Origin: MPNP01 sp026710155
GTDB taxonomy: Bacteria; Pseudomonadota; Alphaproteobacteria; Rhodobacterales; Rhodobacteraceae
Reading direction: 5' to 3'
Length of the DNA: 64,000 nt
NCBI GenBank assembly: GCA_965200885.1
Contig: OZ241737.1
Coordinates: forward strand, 1,674,001-1,738,000
Every line of letters begins with the position of its first letter. Positions within the stretch are counted from its first letter, which is position 1. This document shows positions 36,605-45,235 of the stretch, piece by piece. The position numbers and the translations under genes are program-made. Under the pieces are notes generated by a model that made no database searches, was not told the origin of the DNA, and was given only the letters and a program-made list of their open reading frames with translations.

Positions 36605-37654
36605 CTATCCTTTTACCGCTCCAACCAGAAGGCCCTTGGAAATATATTTTTGTAGAATTACTGCAAGCAAGACGACGGGCAAGATCATGATGATGATGGC
36701 GACACTCATTGTCCACCATAGTATACCCCGCTCTCCGGCATTCATAGCAGCAACAAGTATAGGCATTGTCTGCGCTTTGGTCGTTGATAGAAAAAGAGCA
36801 AAAAGATATTCGTTCCAGCTGAGAATCATAACCAAAAGTGTCGTTGCAGCTAACCCTGCACGAGAAAGTGGCAGTACAATTTCCCTGAATGTTCCAAACA
36901 TTGTGGCTCCATCAAGTTGGGCACTTTCCTCCAAATCTCTTGGAATTGTATTAAAGAAGTCAAACATCAACCAGACCACAATGGGCATGTTCACAACACA
37001 ATATGTCAGGATGAGAGCCATATGAGTATCCAGCAGGCGTACTGACTGGAACATCATGTAGATTGGTACGACGACAACAATCGGGGCAAGTATACGCTGT
37101 GATATGATCCAGAACAGAATATCACCATTGTGAAGGTGTATCTGGTGGAGACGCCCCACACCCCGGGCTAGGAAAAAGAATAATGCCACACCTACAGCCA
37201 GGGCCACTCGCCAGTCAACATCAAAAGCACTGATGGAAACCCAGGTCAGTGCTACCAGAAAAACGAAGAATAGAATGGTGATGAGGTTGGGGGCATAGTG
37301 TACTCGACTAAGTGCATAAGCAGCCATCGATCCGATAAGGACAGAAAGGGCAGTTGCCGACAATGAAATGATGATTGAATTGATGTAGGCTCGGAGGGTG
37401 TCCTCATAATCGCTGACAAATAATTCATACCAAGCATGCATACTGGGTTGAAAGTCAATCCAAGGCAGAAAATAAGGCCCTTGATTAACTGTTGCTGCAT
37501 TTTTGAACGAAGTGATAATCAGCCAATAGATGGGAAATAAAACAAATGCAGACCATCCTAAAAGCAATGTATACAGAATAATACGCGATGCCAATGCCAT
37601 TTCACCTATGGCGCGCGACTCAAATAGGCCGGATTTTGGATGGAGAGTCTTCAT
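36605..37654 (-). CDS. Sugar ABC transporter permease (MalG-like)
   Basis: 349 residues. Inner-membrane permease with an EAA loop ESAQLDGATMFGTFREIVLPLSRAG near residue 240, by which it contacts the ATPase. The length exceeds the usual 280 because of an extra pair of hydrophobic stretches near 120-170 (ITILFFVFLVALTW and VALAVGVALFFFLARG). Start overlaps the end of the first permease by 4 bases. Confidence 0.92.
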   Translation of the reverse strand: MKTLHPKSGLFESRAIGEMALASRIILYTLLLGWSAFVLFPIYWLIITSFKNAATVNQGPYFLPWIDFQPSMHAWYELFVSDYEDTLRAYINSIIISLSATALSVLIGSMAAYALSRVHYAPNLITILFFVFLVALTWVSISAFDVDWRVALAVGVALFFFLARGVGRLHQIHLHNGDILFWIISQRILAPIVVVVPIYMMFQSVRLLDTHMALILTYCVVNMPIVVWLMFDFFNTIPRDLEESAQLDGATMFGTFREIVLPLSRAGLAATTLLVMILSWNEYLFALFLSTTKAQTMPILVAAMNAGERGILWWTMSVAIIIMILPVVLLAVILQKYISKGLLVGAVKG

Positions 37655-38739
37655 CGTTGCTTTCTAATCCGCGAGTGGATAACCAGGTTAAAGAATGAGG
37701 CACATGTTACCACAGTCACGAATAAAAGGATATAGGCAATGGCCGAAGCGGCCCCCAAATCCAGGGATCGCCAGGCATAGTAGGCTTGTAAAGATACTGA
37801 CTCCGTTGCAATTCCTGGTCCACCAGAAGTCATGATGTTGGGCAAATCAACGATCTTGAAGGCCTCGATTGCCCGAATAAGCATTACCGTTGCAGCAATA
37901 GGCAATACATGAGGCCAGATGATTTCTCGAAATTTTTGCCAAGGTCCCGCACAATCTAACTCGGCTGCTTCTGTCAGGTCACGGGGTACACTTTCAAAGG
38001 CAGCCAGCATCATTATGAACACAAAAGGAATCCACTGCCAACTATCGGCCACAACAATGAAAATGCGTGCTGCCCAGGGATTCGTTGCCCATGCAAACTC
38101 ACCCAAACCCACCCACTGCCAGACGTCCGCAAAGGGTCCCTTGGTTGTGTCAGCCATCATGCGGAAAATATAACCGACTCCAATGGGGGTAATCATCATC
38201 GGCACAAAGAATATAACGCGAAAGGCATTTTTGCCCATGATACGCTGTGAACAGGCAAAGGCCAGGGATGTTCCAATCAAGAACTGTATTCCACACCCTA
38301 CGAAAACATAAAAAAGAGTCACTCCGACAGTACCAAATGGATTGCCGCTGAGGAGCGTTGCGGAAAACAACCAACAAAGACCTAGAGCCATTGCGAACGT
38401 GATCATTCGTCCAATGAAACCAACCCAGGTGAAATGACTCCTGATATACTTGATTATCCACCCCAGAAGCACTGCAGTGAATGCAAGACCCACAATCCAG
38501 CCGAGAACCGAAATCTCTGTAAAAGTTCCAATGAGATGGAATTGTTCAGAACCGAAAAACTGCTTTTCAAAATTCTTCCAGCCGACAAAGCGGATTTTGA
38601 AACCACCACCTGATAACCGTACACGGGTAAAGGACAACAATAAGGATGCAACAAGTGGAAATATTGAGAAAACAAGAATGAGGGTTACAGCAGGTGCAAG
38701 AAACACTCGCCCCATATTCCTGTCGATCCATTCGTTCAT
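37651..38739 (-). CDS. Sugar ABC transporter permease (MalF-like)
   Basis: 362 residues. Membrane permease with EAA loop EAAELDCAGPWQKFREIIWPHVLP. It is also longer than usual, with an added membrane-rich section around residues 75-135, as in its partner. The matching insertions suggest the two permeases evolved together. It follows the binding-protein gene after about 80 bases. Confidence 0.92.
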   Translation of the reverse strand: MNEWIDRNMGRVFLAPAVTLILVFSIFPLVASLLLSFTRVRLSGGGFKIRFVGWKNFEKQFFGSEQFHLIGTFTEISVLGWIVGLAFTAVLLGWIIKYIRSHFTWVGFIGRMITFAMALGLCWLFSATLLSGNPFGTVGVTLFYVFVGCGIQFLIGTSLAFACSQRIMGKNAFRVIFFVPMMITPIGVGYIFRMMADTTKGPFADVWQWVGLGEFAWATNPWAARIFIVVADSWQWIPFVFIMMLAAFESVPRDLTEAAELDCAGPWQKFREIIWPHVLPIAATVMLIRAIEAFKIVDLPNIMTSGGPGIATESVSLQAYYAWRSLDLGAASAIAYILLFVTVVTCASFFNLVIHSRIRKQR

Positions 38740-38820
38740 TGCGTGATTGGTGGAGAGCTAAAAGGTACTGATTGTTGTTGAAATGCAGGCAGTCAAGCGA
38801 CCGCCTGCATTTTTGAATGC

Positions 38821-40317
38821 TCAGTTGGTTATACCAAGAGACAGACGATAAAGTTCAGCCTGCTCTTCACGGCCGAAATCGTCAGTGATTTCTTCCCAGG
38901 CTTCCTCGATATTCTCCAAGGCCTGTTCAACTGTGATTTCACCAGCCAGATAACGGGCCAGTTCACGGTCCAGTACAACACCAGTGTATTGCTGAGCCCC
39001 TGGAATACGGAAGTCAGATGCCATGTTGGGATGATTCAGGCTTTCCTTGATCGCGCCAAGATAATTCTCAGCTGCTTCCTGGCTAAATCCGGCATCAACC
39101 CAAGCTGCGGTATCGTTAAGCTGCGAATTTCTGTATGGATTATACCCTGTCCATCCCATGGTTACATCAACATTCGACTGTGCGGCCTGGTTCATGTAAC
39201 TCAGAAAATCGTATGCGGCCTGCTTGGCCTTGTCACCTGATCCTTTGTTAATGGCTGCTGTCCAACCGCCAAATGCGGCAAAAGGAGCATAATTAATGCC
39301 ATCAATCGCATGGGGACAGGTATTGGCATCACAAGCAACAAGTTCACCGGTTTCCGGATCAAGAACTTCAGTTGATCCCGGCATGATGACAGCACCGATC
39401 TTGTCTTTGATCATACTACCTTCTTCAATTGACAATGGCCCAATATCTCCCCAGTCAATTGCCAAACCACAACGACCCCCGACAACCAATCCTCGAGTAT
39501 CACCGATATCCTGATTGAGTTCATCAGGTGGTCCGTATTCACCGGTGGCCTTGTAAAGCTCAAACGACTTGTCCCAAGCTTCGTTATTGATTTTGGGTTT
39601 CATGGATTCGTGGTGAAAATAAATACCCTCACTCGTACCCATTGATTGTACCCGGCTAGCGGCTACAGACTGGATGGCAAAGTAGGATTGGGCATTACGC
39701 TTTTTAAATATGCAAGAGCCATAATCAGCTTCGCCATCGCCATTCATATCCTGACCGTGTATTTTTGAAGCAACATCAAGATATTCTTCCCAAGTACGTG
39801 GTGGTTCCAGCCCATTGGCCGCAAGTACATCTGTACGGTAATAAAGCATCTGGAAGTCACCATCCAATGTAATGAAGTAGGTTGAGCCAGATACCTTTTG
39901 ATTGAAGTCACGGAAATATGGAGCAATGTCATCAAGGTCAATCTTGTCATCCTTGGCCAGATAAGGGTCAAGGTTTTCAACCAGGTCTCCACCTACGAGT
40001 TCAATACCCCAGCCCGATGCAAATACCCCAACATCAATTGAGTTTGTGCCGGTTGCCCAGTCAGTAAGTATCTTCTGAAAGAGTTCTGCAAAAGGTGCTT
40101 CGGCAACACGAATCTCGGCACCGGTCATCTCTTTGAACTCTTCGGCACGGTCAACGATTCTACCGGCAATGACCGGTCCTGGTCTCGTCAAAATATTCAC
40201 TACAACCCCATCATAATGGCCGTCAGCACTCGCGGTTAGGGGGGGGAATACCACACCACCTGCCACGATTAAGGCCGAAACCTTGATCAGATTGCGAACT
40301 ACATTAATTTTTAGCAT
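38821..40317 (-). CDS. Sugar ABC transporter substrate-binding protein (CUT1, family 1)
   Basis: 498 residues. Export signal at 1-31 (cleavage near TASA). A family 1 binding protein with LTRPGPVIAGRI early, YYRTDVLAANGLEPPRTWEEYLDVA (hinge region), an EF-hand-like DMNGDGEADYG and FGGWTAAINKGS. The periplasmic receptor of the importer encoded downstream. AAGGAG precedes the ATG by 7 bases. Gap to the upstream dehydratase gene is about 50 bases, so one operon is likely. Confidence 0.93.
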   Translation of the reverse strand: MLKINVVRNLIKVSALIVAGGVVFPPLTASADGHYDGVVVNILTRPGPVIAGRIVDRAEEFKEMTGAEIRVAEAPFAELFQKILTDWATGTNSIDVGVFASGWGIELVGGDLVENLDPYLAKDDKIDLDDIAPYFRDFNQKVSGSTYFITLDGDFQMLYYRTDVLAANGLEPPRTWEEYLDVASKIHGQDMNGDGEADYGSCIFKKRNAQSYFAIQSVAASRVQSMGTSEGIYFHHESMKPKINNEAWDKSFELYKATGEYGPPDELNQDIGDTRGLVVGGRCGLAIDWGDIGPLSIEEGSMIKDKIGAVIMPGSTEVLDPETGELVACDANTCPHAIDGINYAPFAAFGGWTAAINKGSGDKAKQAAYDFLSYMNQAAQSNVDVTMGWTGYNPYRNSQLNDTAAWVDAGFSQEAAENYLGAIKESLNHPNMASDFRIPGAQQYTGVVLDRELARYLAGEITVEQALENIEEAWEEITDDFGREEQAELYRLSLGITN

Positions 40318-40370
40318 GTCTAAATCTCCTTTACTGACTAATAGCTAATATTTAAAGTTACTCCTTGGTT

Positions 40371-41891
40371 TCACATCACGGCACCAATTTGCCATGGAAC
40401 AAATTCCACTCCACCAAACCCAAGCCTTTCACTTCGGGTTTGTTCACCATTTGCAACCTTGATGATGAGTTCAAAGATTTCTTCGCCCTTTTGTGCAATG
40501 GAGACTCCATTGTCAACGATGTCTCCACAATTTAAATCCATATCATCAGACATGCGCCTGTACATATCGGAATTCGTTGCAAGTTTAATGCAGGGTGTCG
40601 GCTTGTAGCCGGATACCGATCCCCTTCCCGTGGTAAAGACAATAATTGTTGAACCGGCTGCGATCTGACCCGTGACTGAACAAGGATCAAATCCAGGACT
40701 GTCCATGAAAACAAATCCTTGTTCTGTGACTTTTTCACCAAACCGAAAGACACCATTCAATGGAGCAGTGCCGCTTTTTGCAGTTGCTCCAAGTGATTTT
40801 TCCAGAATTGTAGTCAGTCCACCGCGCTTGTTTCCAGGGCTTGGATTATTATCCATTTCACCACCGTTGAGGGCAGTGTAATCTTCCCACCAGGTTATTC
40901 TCTCGATTAGTTTCTTGCCAATCTCCACCGTTTTTGCCCGTCGGGTCAAGAGATGTTCAGCCCCATAGATTTCAGGTGTTTCAGACAGAATCGTTGTCGC
41001 TCCATGTCTGACAAGAAGGTCCGATGCATATCCGAGAGCAGGATTGGCCGTGATACCGGAATAACCATCCGAACCCCCACACTGCATGCCAAGCATGATT
41101 TTGTCCACTGGTGCCAACTCACGACGGGTCGTGTTGGCGATGGCAAGGATTTCAGAAAGTTCGGCCAGTCCCCGTTCAACCGTCCGTCTTGTACCTCCTT
41201 CATTTTGAATTGTCATGTACCGGAACTCTCCATCAGGTCGAATTGTCCTGCCACCCACAAGATCCGCCACCTGCATGACTTCGCAACCCAAGCCAATCAA
41301 AAGGATTCCTGCAAAGTTAGGATGTTGGGCGTAGCCAGAAATAGTCCGAAAAAGGGTAGCGTATCCTTCATCTTTGGCAGATAGTCCACAGCCTCCTCCG
41401 TGAACAATCGGCACAACCCCATCAACATTCTCAAACGCATCGACCAGACCAGATTTCTCTGCTTCCTCCGCAATGAAGCGAGCCACAGAGCCTGAACAAT
41501 TGACCGTGGTGATGATGCCGACATAGTTGCGGGTTCCAACACAACCGTCAGCACGATGGTATCCCATGAAAGTGCGTTTGGTTTCGATTTTGGGAAGCGT
41601 ATTGGCCTTGCTGGCGAATGCATAGTCCTGTTTGTGCGGACTCATTTCAAGGTTATGGACATGAACATGCTCACCGATATTAATATCGCATTTTGCCTGA
41701 CCAATTATCTGTCCGTACCGCAATATGGCATCCCCTTTGCCTATGGGTCTTGAAGCAACTTTATGACCGCGTTTGATGCTGGTGTCCAAGGCTGAGTTCA
41801 ATTTATAAAAGTGGTCACCCTTGGTCAGGTCACGCAATGCAATAAGAACATTATCTTGATGGCTGAGCTGGATAACGGGTCGATCTTGCAT
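40371..41891 (-). CDS. UxaA/GarD-family sugar-acid dehydratase (candidate L-fuconate dehydratase)
   Basis: 506 residues. An N-terminal SAF domain (about 10-90) is fused to the altronate/galactarate dehydratase domain, with GYHRADGCVGTRNY, HGGGCGLS, GMQCGGSDGYSG, GRGSVSGYKPTPCIK and C-terminal EFVPWQIGAVM. Cysteines in GCVG, GCG and QCGGSDG fit the iron-dependent active site. UxaA enzymes dehydrate altronate; in Campylobacter jejuni, homologues act in L-fucose breakdown. The mutarotase, dehydrogenase and lactonase next door argue for L-fuconate or a related acid here. First gene of the minus-strand operon, divergent from its probable regulator. Confidence 0.85.
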   Translation of the reverse strand: MQDRPVIQLSHQDNVLIALRDLTKGDHFYKLNSALDTSIKRGHKVASRPIGKGDAILRYGQIIGQAKCDINIGEHVHVHNLEMSPHKQDYAFASKANTLPKIETKRTFMGYHRADGCVGTRNYVGIITTVNCSGSVARFIAEEAEKSGLVDAFENVDGVVPIVHGGGCGLSAKDEGYATLFRTISGYAQHPNFAGILLIGLGCEVMQVADLVGGRTIRPDGEFRYMTIQNEGGTRRTVERGLAELSEILAIANTTRRELAPVDKIMLGMQCGGSDGYSGITANPALGYASDLLVRHGATTILSETPEIYGAEHLLTRRAKTVEIGKKLIERITWWEDYTALNGGEMDNNPSPGNKRGGLTTILEKSLGATAKSGTAPLNGVFRFGEKVTEQGFVFMDSPGFDPCSVTGQIAAGSTIIVFTTGRGSVSGYKPTPCIKLATNSDMYRRMSDDMDLNCGDIVDNGVSIAQKGEEIFELIIKVANGEQTRSERLGFGGVEFVPWQIGAVM

Positions 41892-42000
41892 TGTGATTCA
41901 TTTAAAGAATTGAGTATCAAAAACTCGATGATCAAACTTGAAAAAAGTGTAATGGAAACTAACATGTCAGATTATAGTTGTCAAATTTTTTTTGTATATC

Positions 42001-42717
42001 ATGATAACCCATCTTTCCCAACAGGTTGACTTAAAAAAAGTCTCTCTACCGGACTACCATTCTGAATCATTTGCCGAGGGAATCTACAGAGTATTTCGTG
42101 AAGCGATTTTATCTCTTGACTTCAAACCAGGTGAAATCATTCGAAAAAGACCGATTTGTCAGAAGTTTGGGGTATCGCGCACCCCTGTTGCCGATGCCAT
42201 GCTCCGTTTAGAGAGCGAATCACTTGTTGAAATAATACCACAATCAATAACACGTGTTGCCAAACTATCGCTCCGATCAATCCATGATGAATCCTTTCTG
42301 CGCGAGGCTCTGGAAGTAGCTGCTGTCGCTTATGCAGCAAAGCATCGCACCCAAGAACAAGTAGACAACCTTATATCCAACTTGCGATCTCAAAAGTTGT
42401 TTGCCGAATCCAAAGATTTAAACGCCTTTTACCAGCTTGATGAAAAGTTCCACCTCATTATTCTGGAGTGCTGCCAGGTTTCCAACCTTCCGGCAACGTT
42501 GGAAAAGTTATCCACTCAGGTTCGACGAGCCCGCCTTTTACTGTTACCGAACCCGAGCCGTATCAATAACACCGTTAATGAGCATGAGGCAATAGTTAAG
42601 GCCATCCAAATGGGAAATCCAGATTCTGCCACCAGTGCAATGCGTTCACATCTTCAGCAACTTATCAAGCATTTGGAACCTCTTGAGAAGCAATGTCCAG
42701 AATTGTTCAATGTTTGA
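42001..42717 (+). CDS. GntR-family regulator with FCD domain
   Basis: 238 residues from the ATG at 42001. An N-terminal winged HTH (about 25-90; FREAILSLDFKPGEIIRK, FGVSRTPVADAMLRLESE) is followed by an FCD sensor domain with metal-ligand residues in LDEKFH, NEHEA and MRSHL. It lies divergently from the dehydratase-transporter operon and directly before the dehydrogenase, so it most likely controls both in response to a sugar acid. A 10-base palindrome TATCATGATA (41997-42006) covers the start codon and might be part of an autoregulatory site. No good ribosome site is visible. Confidence 0.88.
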   Translation: MITHLSQQVDLKKVSLPDYHSESFAEGIYRVFREAILSLDFKPGEIIRKRPICQKFGVSRTPVADAMLRLESESLVEIIPQSITRVAKLSLRSIHDESFLREALEVAAVAYAAKHRTQEQVDNLISNLRSQKLFAESKDLNAFYQLDEKFHLIILECCQVSNLPATLEKLSTQVRRARLLLLPNPSRINNTVNEHEAIVKAIQMGNPDSATSAMRSHLQQLIKHLEPLEKQCPELFNV

Positions 42718-42732
42718 CAAGTCAGGATTTTA

Positions 42733-43803
42733 ATGGTTGATGCAGTACACATGAAAGCAAGCGATACAACAGCACTCAATTCTCGCACCCGCCAACCGGT
42801 TAATTTAACTCGAATGGGCTTTGGGGGTGCACCTCTGGGAAATTTGTACAGAAAAATCAGTGAAGACAATGCACAGTCGGCCCTTCAGGCCGCTTTTGAT
42901 GCAGGCATTCGATTCTTTGATACGGCACCTCAGTATGGGCTCGGACGTTCAGAGATGCGTTTCAATCCTGCCATCCAACGTTTTGGGCGCCAGAAAATTA
43001 AATTATCAACCAAGGTTGGTCGGCTTCTTGAAGATTGTACTCCGGAAGAAGTAACTCCTGAAGCCTTTGTGGATGTTCCTCAAAAATGTATTGTCTATGA
43101 CTATACATATGACGGAATAATGAAATCCTTTGAAACAAGCAAAGAGCGACTGGGAGTATCAGAGGTTGACCTTCTTTTCGTACATGATGTGGATGTTTTT
43201 ACCCATGGCAGTCAGGAAGCGAGCGATGCCAAGGTGCGGGAGTTGTTTGAAGAGAGGGGGTATCATGCACTTGAGGAGCTTAGAAATAATGGCGATATTC
43301 TGGCCATCGGCGCAGGTGTCAACGAATGGCAGGTTTGCCAAAGACTTATGAATCTTGGTGATTTTGACTGTTTCCTTTTGGCTGGTCGTTACACACTTCT
43401 GGAACAGGACGCACTCGAAACTTTCCTTCCTTCCTGCCTTAAACGAGATGTAGGCATTATTCTCGGAGGACCATATAATTCAGGAATCCTTGCTACCGGT
43501 CCTGTTGCAGGAGCAAAATATAATTACATTGAGGCTCCAAAGGATATTTTAAATCAAGTGGGCAAGATTGATAAAGTTTGCCATTCTCATGGCGTAAGAT
43601 TGATCGAAGCAGCTCTTCAATTCGTATTCGGACATCCGGCAGTGAAGTCCGTTATTCCAGGGGCTTCAAATGCTTCGGAGGTAGAAGAAAACGTTTCTAT
43701 TCTTGAGAGTCGGATACCTGCACAACTTTGGTCTGATCTACAAGGGGAAGGCTTGATCCGTTCTGATGCCCCAATTTCCAAGGAGATGCTCAATGTTACG
43801 TGA
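42733..43803 (+). CDS. Aldo/keto reductase, candidate L-fucose (aldose) 1-dehydrogenase
   Basis: 356 residues, (beta/alpha)8 AKR fold. Motifs: GIRFFDTAPQYG (Asp and Tyr), STKVG (Lys), VDLLFVHDVD (His) and SVIPGASNASEVEEN (NADP binding). This subgroup includes D-threo-aldose/L-fucose 1-dehydrogenases that oxidise the pyranose to the lactone. It starts 15 bases after the regulator and overlaps the mutarotase gene, so it is in the plus-strand operon GntR-AKR-FucU-lactonase. Confidence 0.87.
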   Translation: MVDAVHMKASDTTALNSRTRQPVNLTRMGFGGAPLGNLYRKISEDNAQSALQAAFDAGIRFFDTAPQYGLGRSEMRFNPAIQRFGRQKIKLSTKVGRLLEDCTPEEVTPEAFVDVPQKCIVYDYTYDGIMKSFETSKERLGVSEVDLLFVHDVDVFTHGSQEASDAKVRELFEERGYHALEELRNNGDILAIGAGVNEWQVCQRLMNLGDFDCFLLAGRYTLLEQDALETFLPSCLKRDVGIILGGPYNSGILATGPVAGAKYNYIEAPKDILNQVGKIDKVCHSHGVRLIEAALQFVFGHPAVKSVIPGASNASEVEENVSILESRIPAQLWSDLQGEGLIRSDAPISKEMLNVT

Positions 43804-44224
43804 TATTGATCCTGTATTGTCACCTGATTTGCTTTTTGCCTTGGCTTCAATGGGTCATGGCGACGATATAGTCATAGCTGATGCAAATTACCCTGGAGCC
43901 AGCTGTGGACCACTTTGCATTCGTGCTGACGGACTAAGTGCAAGTGTCGTTTTGAAAGCAATACTGACTATCCTGCCATTAGATACGTTTGTTTCAGATC
44001 CAGCAATTTCAATGCAGGTCGTTGGTAAGCCAGAGGTTGTTCCAGATGCAGTTCAAGACTTTCAATCCATCATAAACAAATATGCTGATCATCCGGCAAC
44101 GATCACAAGCTTGGAGAGGTTCAAGTTCTATGAAAGAGCATCACAAGCTTATGCAGTTGTGCTAACCGGAGAGCGCCGGCTGTACGGCAACATCATTCTC
44201 AAGAAAGGTGTAATTGGCTCGTGA
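43793..44224 (+). CDS. fucU: RbsD/FucU family sugar mutarotase (L-fucose mutarotase)
   Basis: 143 residues from the ATG at 43793, inside the end of the AKR gene. FucU features: ALASMGHGDDIVIADANYPG with the catalytic His, ERFKFYERASQAYAVVLTGE and YGNIILKKGV. It interconverts sugar anomers so that the dehydrogenase receives the right one. FucU proteins prefer L-fucose, which is the main clue to the locus substrate. Confidence 0.92.
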   Translation: MLRDIDPVLSPDLLFALASMGHGDDIVIADANYPGASCGPLCIRADGLSASVVLKAILTILPLDTFVSDPAISMQVVGKPEVVPDAVQDFQSIINKYADHPATITSLERFKFYERASQAYAVVLTGERRLYGNIILKKGVIGS

Positions 44225-45054
44225 GAATTGATGCCCATCAGCATTTCTGGAAGCTGGACCGAGGGGATTATGGATGGTTGAACCCTGAACTAGGAACGAT
44301 TTATCGAGATTTTTTACCCGAAGACATCAAGCCGTTTCTTTCACGCCATAATATTTCTGGTACAATACTTGTCCAGGCTGCTCCAACAGTTGCTGAAACA
44401 GAATTCCTTCTCCAACTTGCCGAAGAGGTACCTTTCATAAAAGGAGTTGTTGGGTGGGTTGATTTTGAAAGATCTGATTCAGCCGAAGAAATTTTTTGCC
44501 TTGCTGAACATTCCTCCCTTGTGGGGCTTAGGCCGATGATTCAAGATATTGATGACATTGATTGGATGCTTGGTGACAGATTGCAACCTGCATTTGAAGC
44601 CCTGATCGAAGCCAATCTTGCATTTGACGCTTTAACATTGCCACTGCACCTAGCAAATTTATTCAAACTCCTTACCAAATACAATGAGATGCGCGCAGTT
44701 ATTGATCATGCTTCCAAACCACAGATTAGAAGCGAACAATATTCTGATTGGGCAATGAACATGAAGATAATAGCATCTGAAACAAATGCTTTTTGCAAAT
44801 TGTCGGGGCTAGTTACAGAAGCAAGTGATGAATGGACAGTTGATGACATCAGGCCATATGTGGACCATTTACTTGATACATTTGGCACAGGGAGACTTAT
44901 TTGGGGAAGTGATTGGCCAGTTTGTACACTTGCAGCCAGCTATGATCGTTGGTTTGAGGTCACCAGTAGACTACTCGAAAGTCTGAGTGAAAAAGAACGG
45001 CAAGCCATTTTGGGTTATAATGCCAGGATAGCATATAAATTAGGTGATGGCTAA
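44221..45054 (+). CDS. Amidohydrolase-2 family sugar lactonase (candidate L-fuconolactonase)
   Basis: 277 residues. GTG start at 44221 in a GTGA overlap with fucU. TIM-barrel amidohydrolase: DAHQHFW at the N-terminus, VDHASKPQIR, KLSGLVTEA and WGSDWPVC near the end, all lactonase hallmarks. It hydrolyses the aldonolactone made by the dehydrogenase. Last gene of the plus-strand operon. After it a small dyad TTAAGG-TGC-CCTTAA (45098-45112) is visible but lacks a T-run. Confidence 0.88.
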   Translation: MRIDAHQHFWKLDRGDYGWLNPELGTIYRDFLPEDIKPFLSRHNISGTILVQAAPTVAETEFLLQLAEEVPFIKGVVGWVDFERSDSAEEIFCLAEHSSLVGLRPMIQDIDDIDWMLGDRLQPAFEALIEANLAFDALTLPLHLANLFKLLTKYNEMRAVIDHASKPQIRSEQYSDWAMNMKIIASETNAFCKLSGLVTEASDEWTVDDIRPYVDHLLDTFGTGRLIWGSDWPVCTLAASYDRWFEVTSRLLESLSEKERQAILGYNARIAYKLGDG

Positions 45055-45235
45055 CGGAATTGATAAACAAAATACTTATTTCCCCCTTTATTTAATATTA
45101 AGGTGCCCTTAACCCTTAATTATATTGAGGGGTAAGAATTCGTTGGTTTGTGTAAATGATTCGACTGTTCTTGAAAGAATAGTACTGGTTTTTCAGGTCT
45201 CAATGGACTGTCACTCGTAAAGGGATATTGATTTG

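Noticed and set aside
45098..45112. Dyad TTAAGG-TGC-CCTTAA after the lactonase gene as terminator
   Set aside because: Only 6-base AT-rich arms and no T-run; too weak to call.
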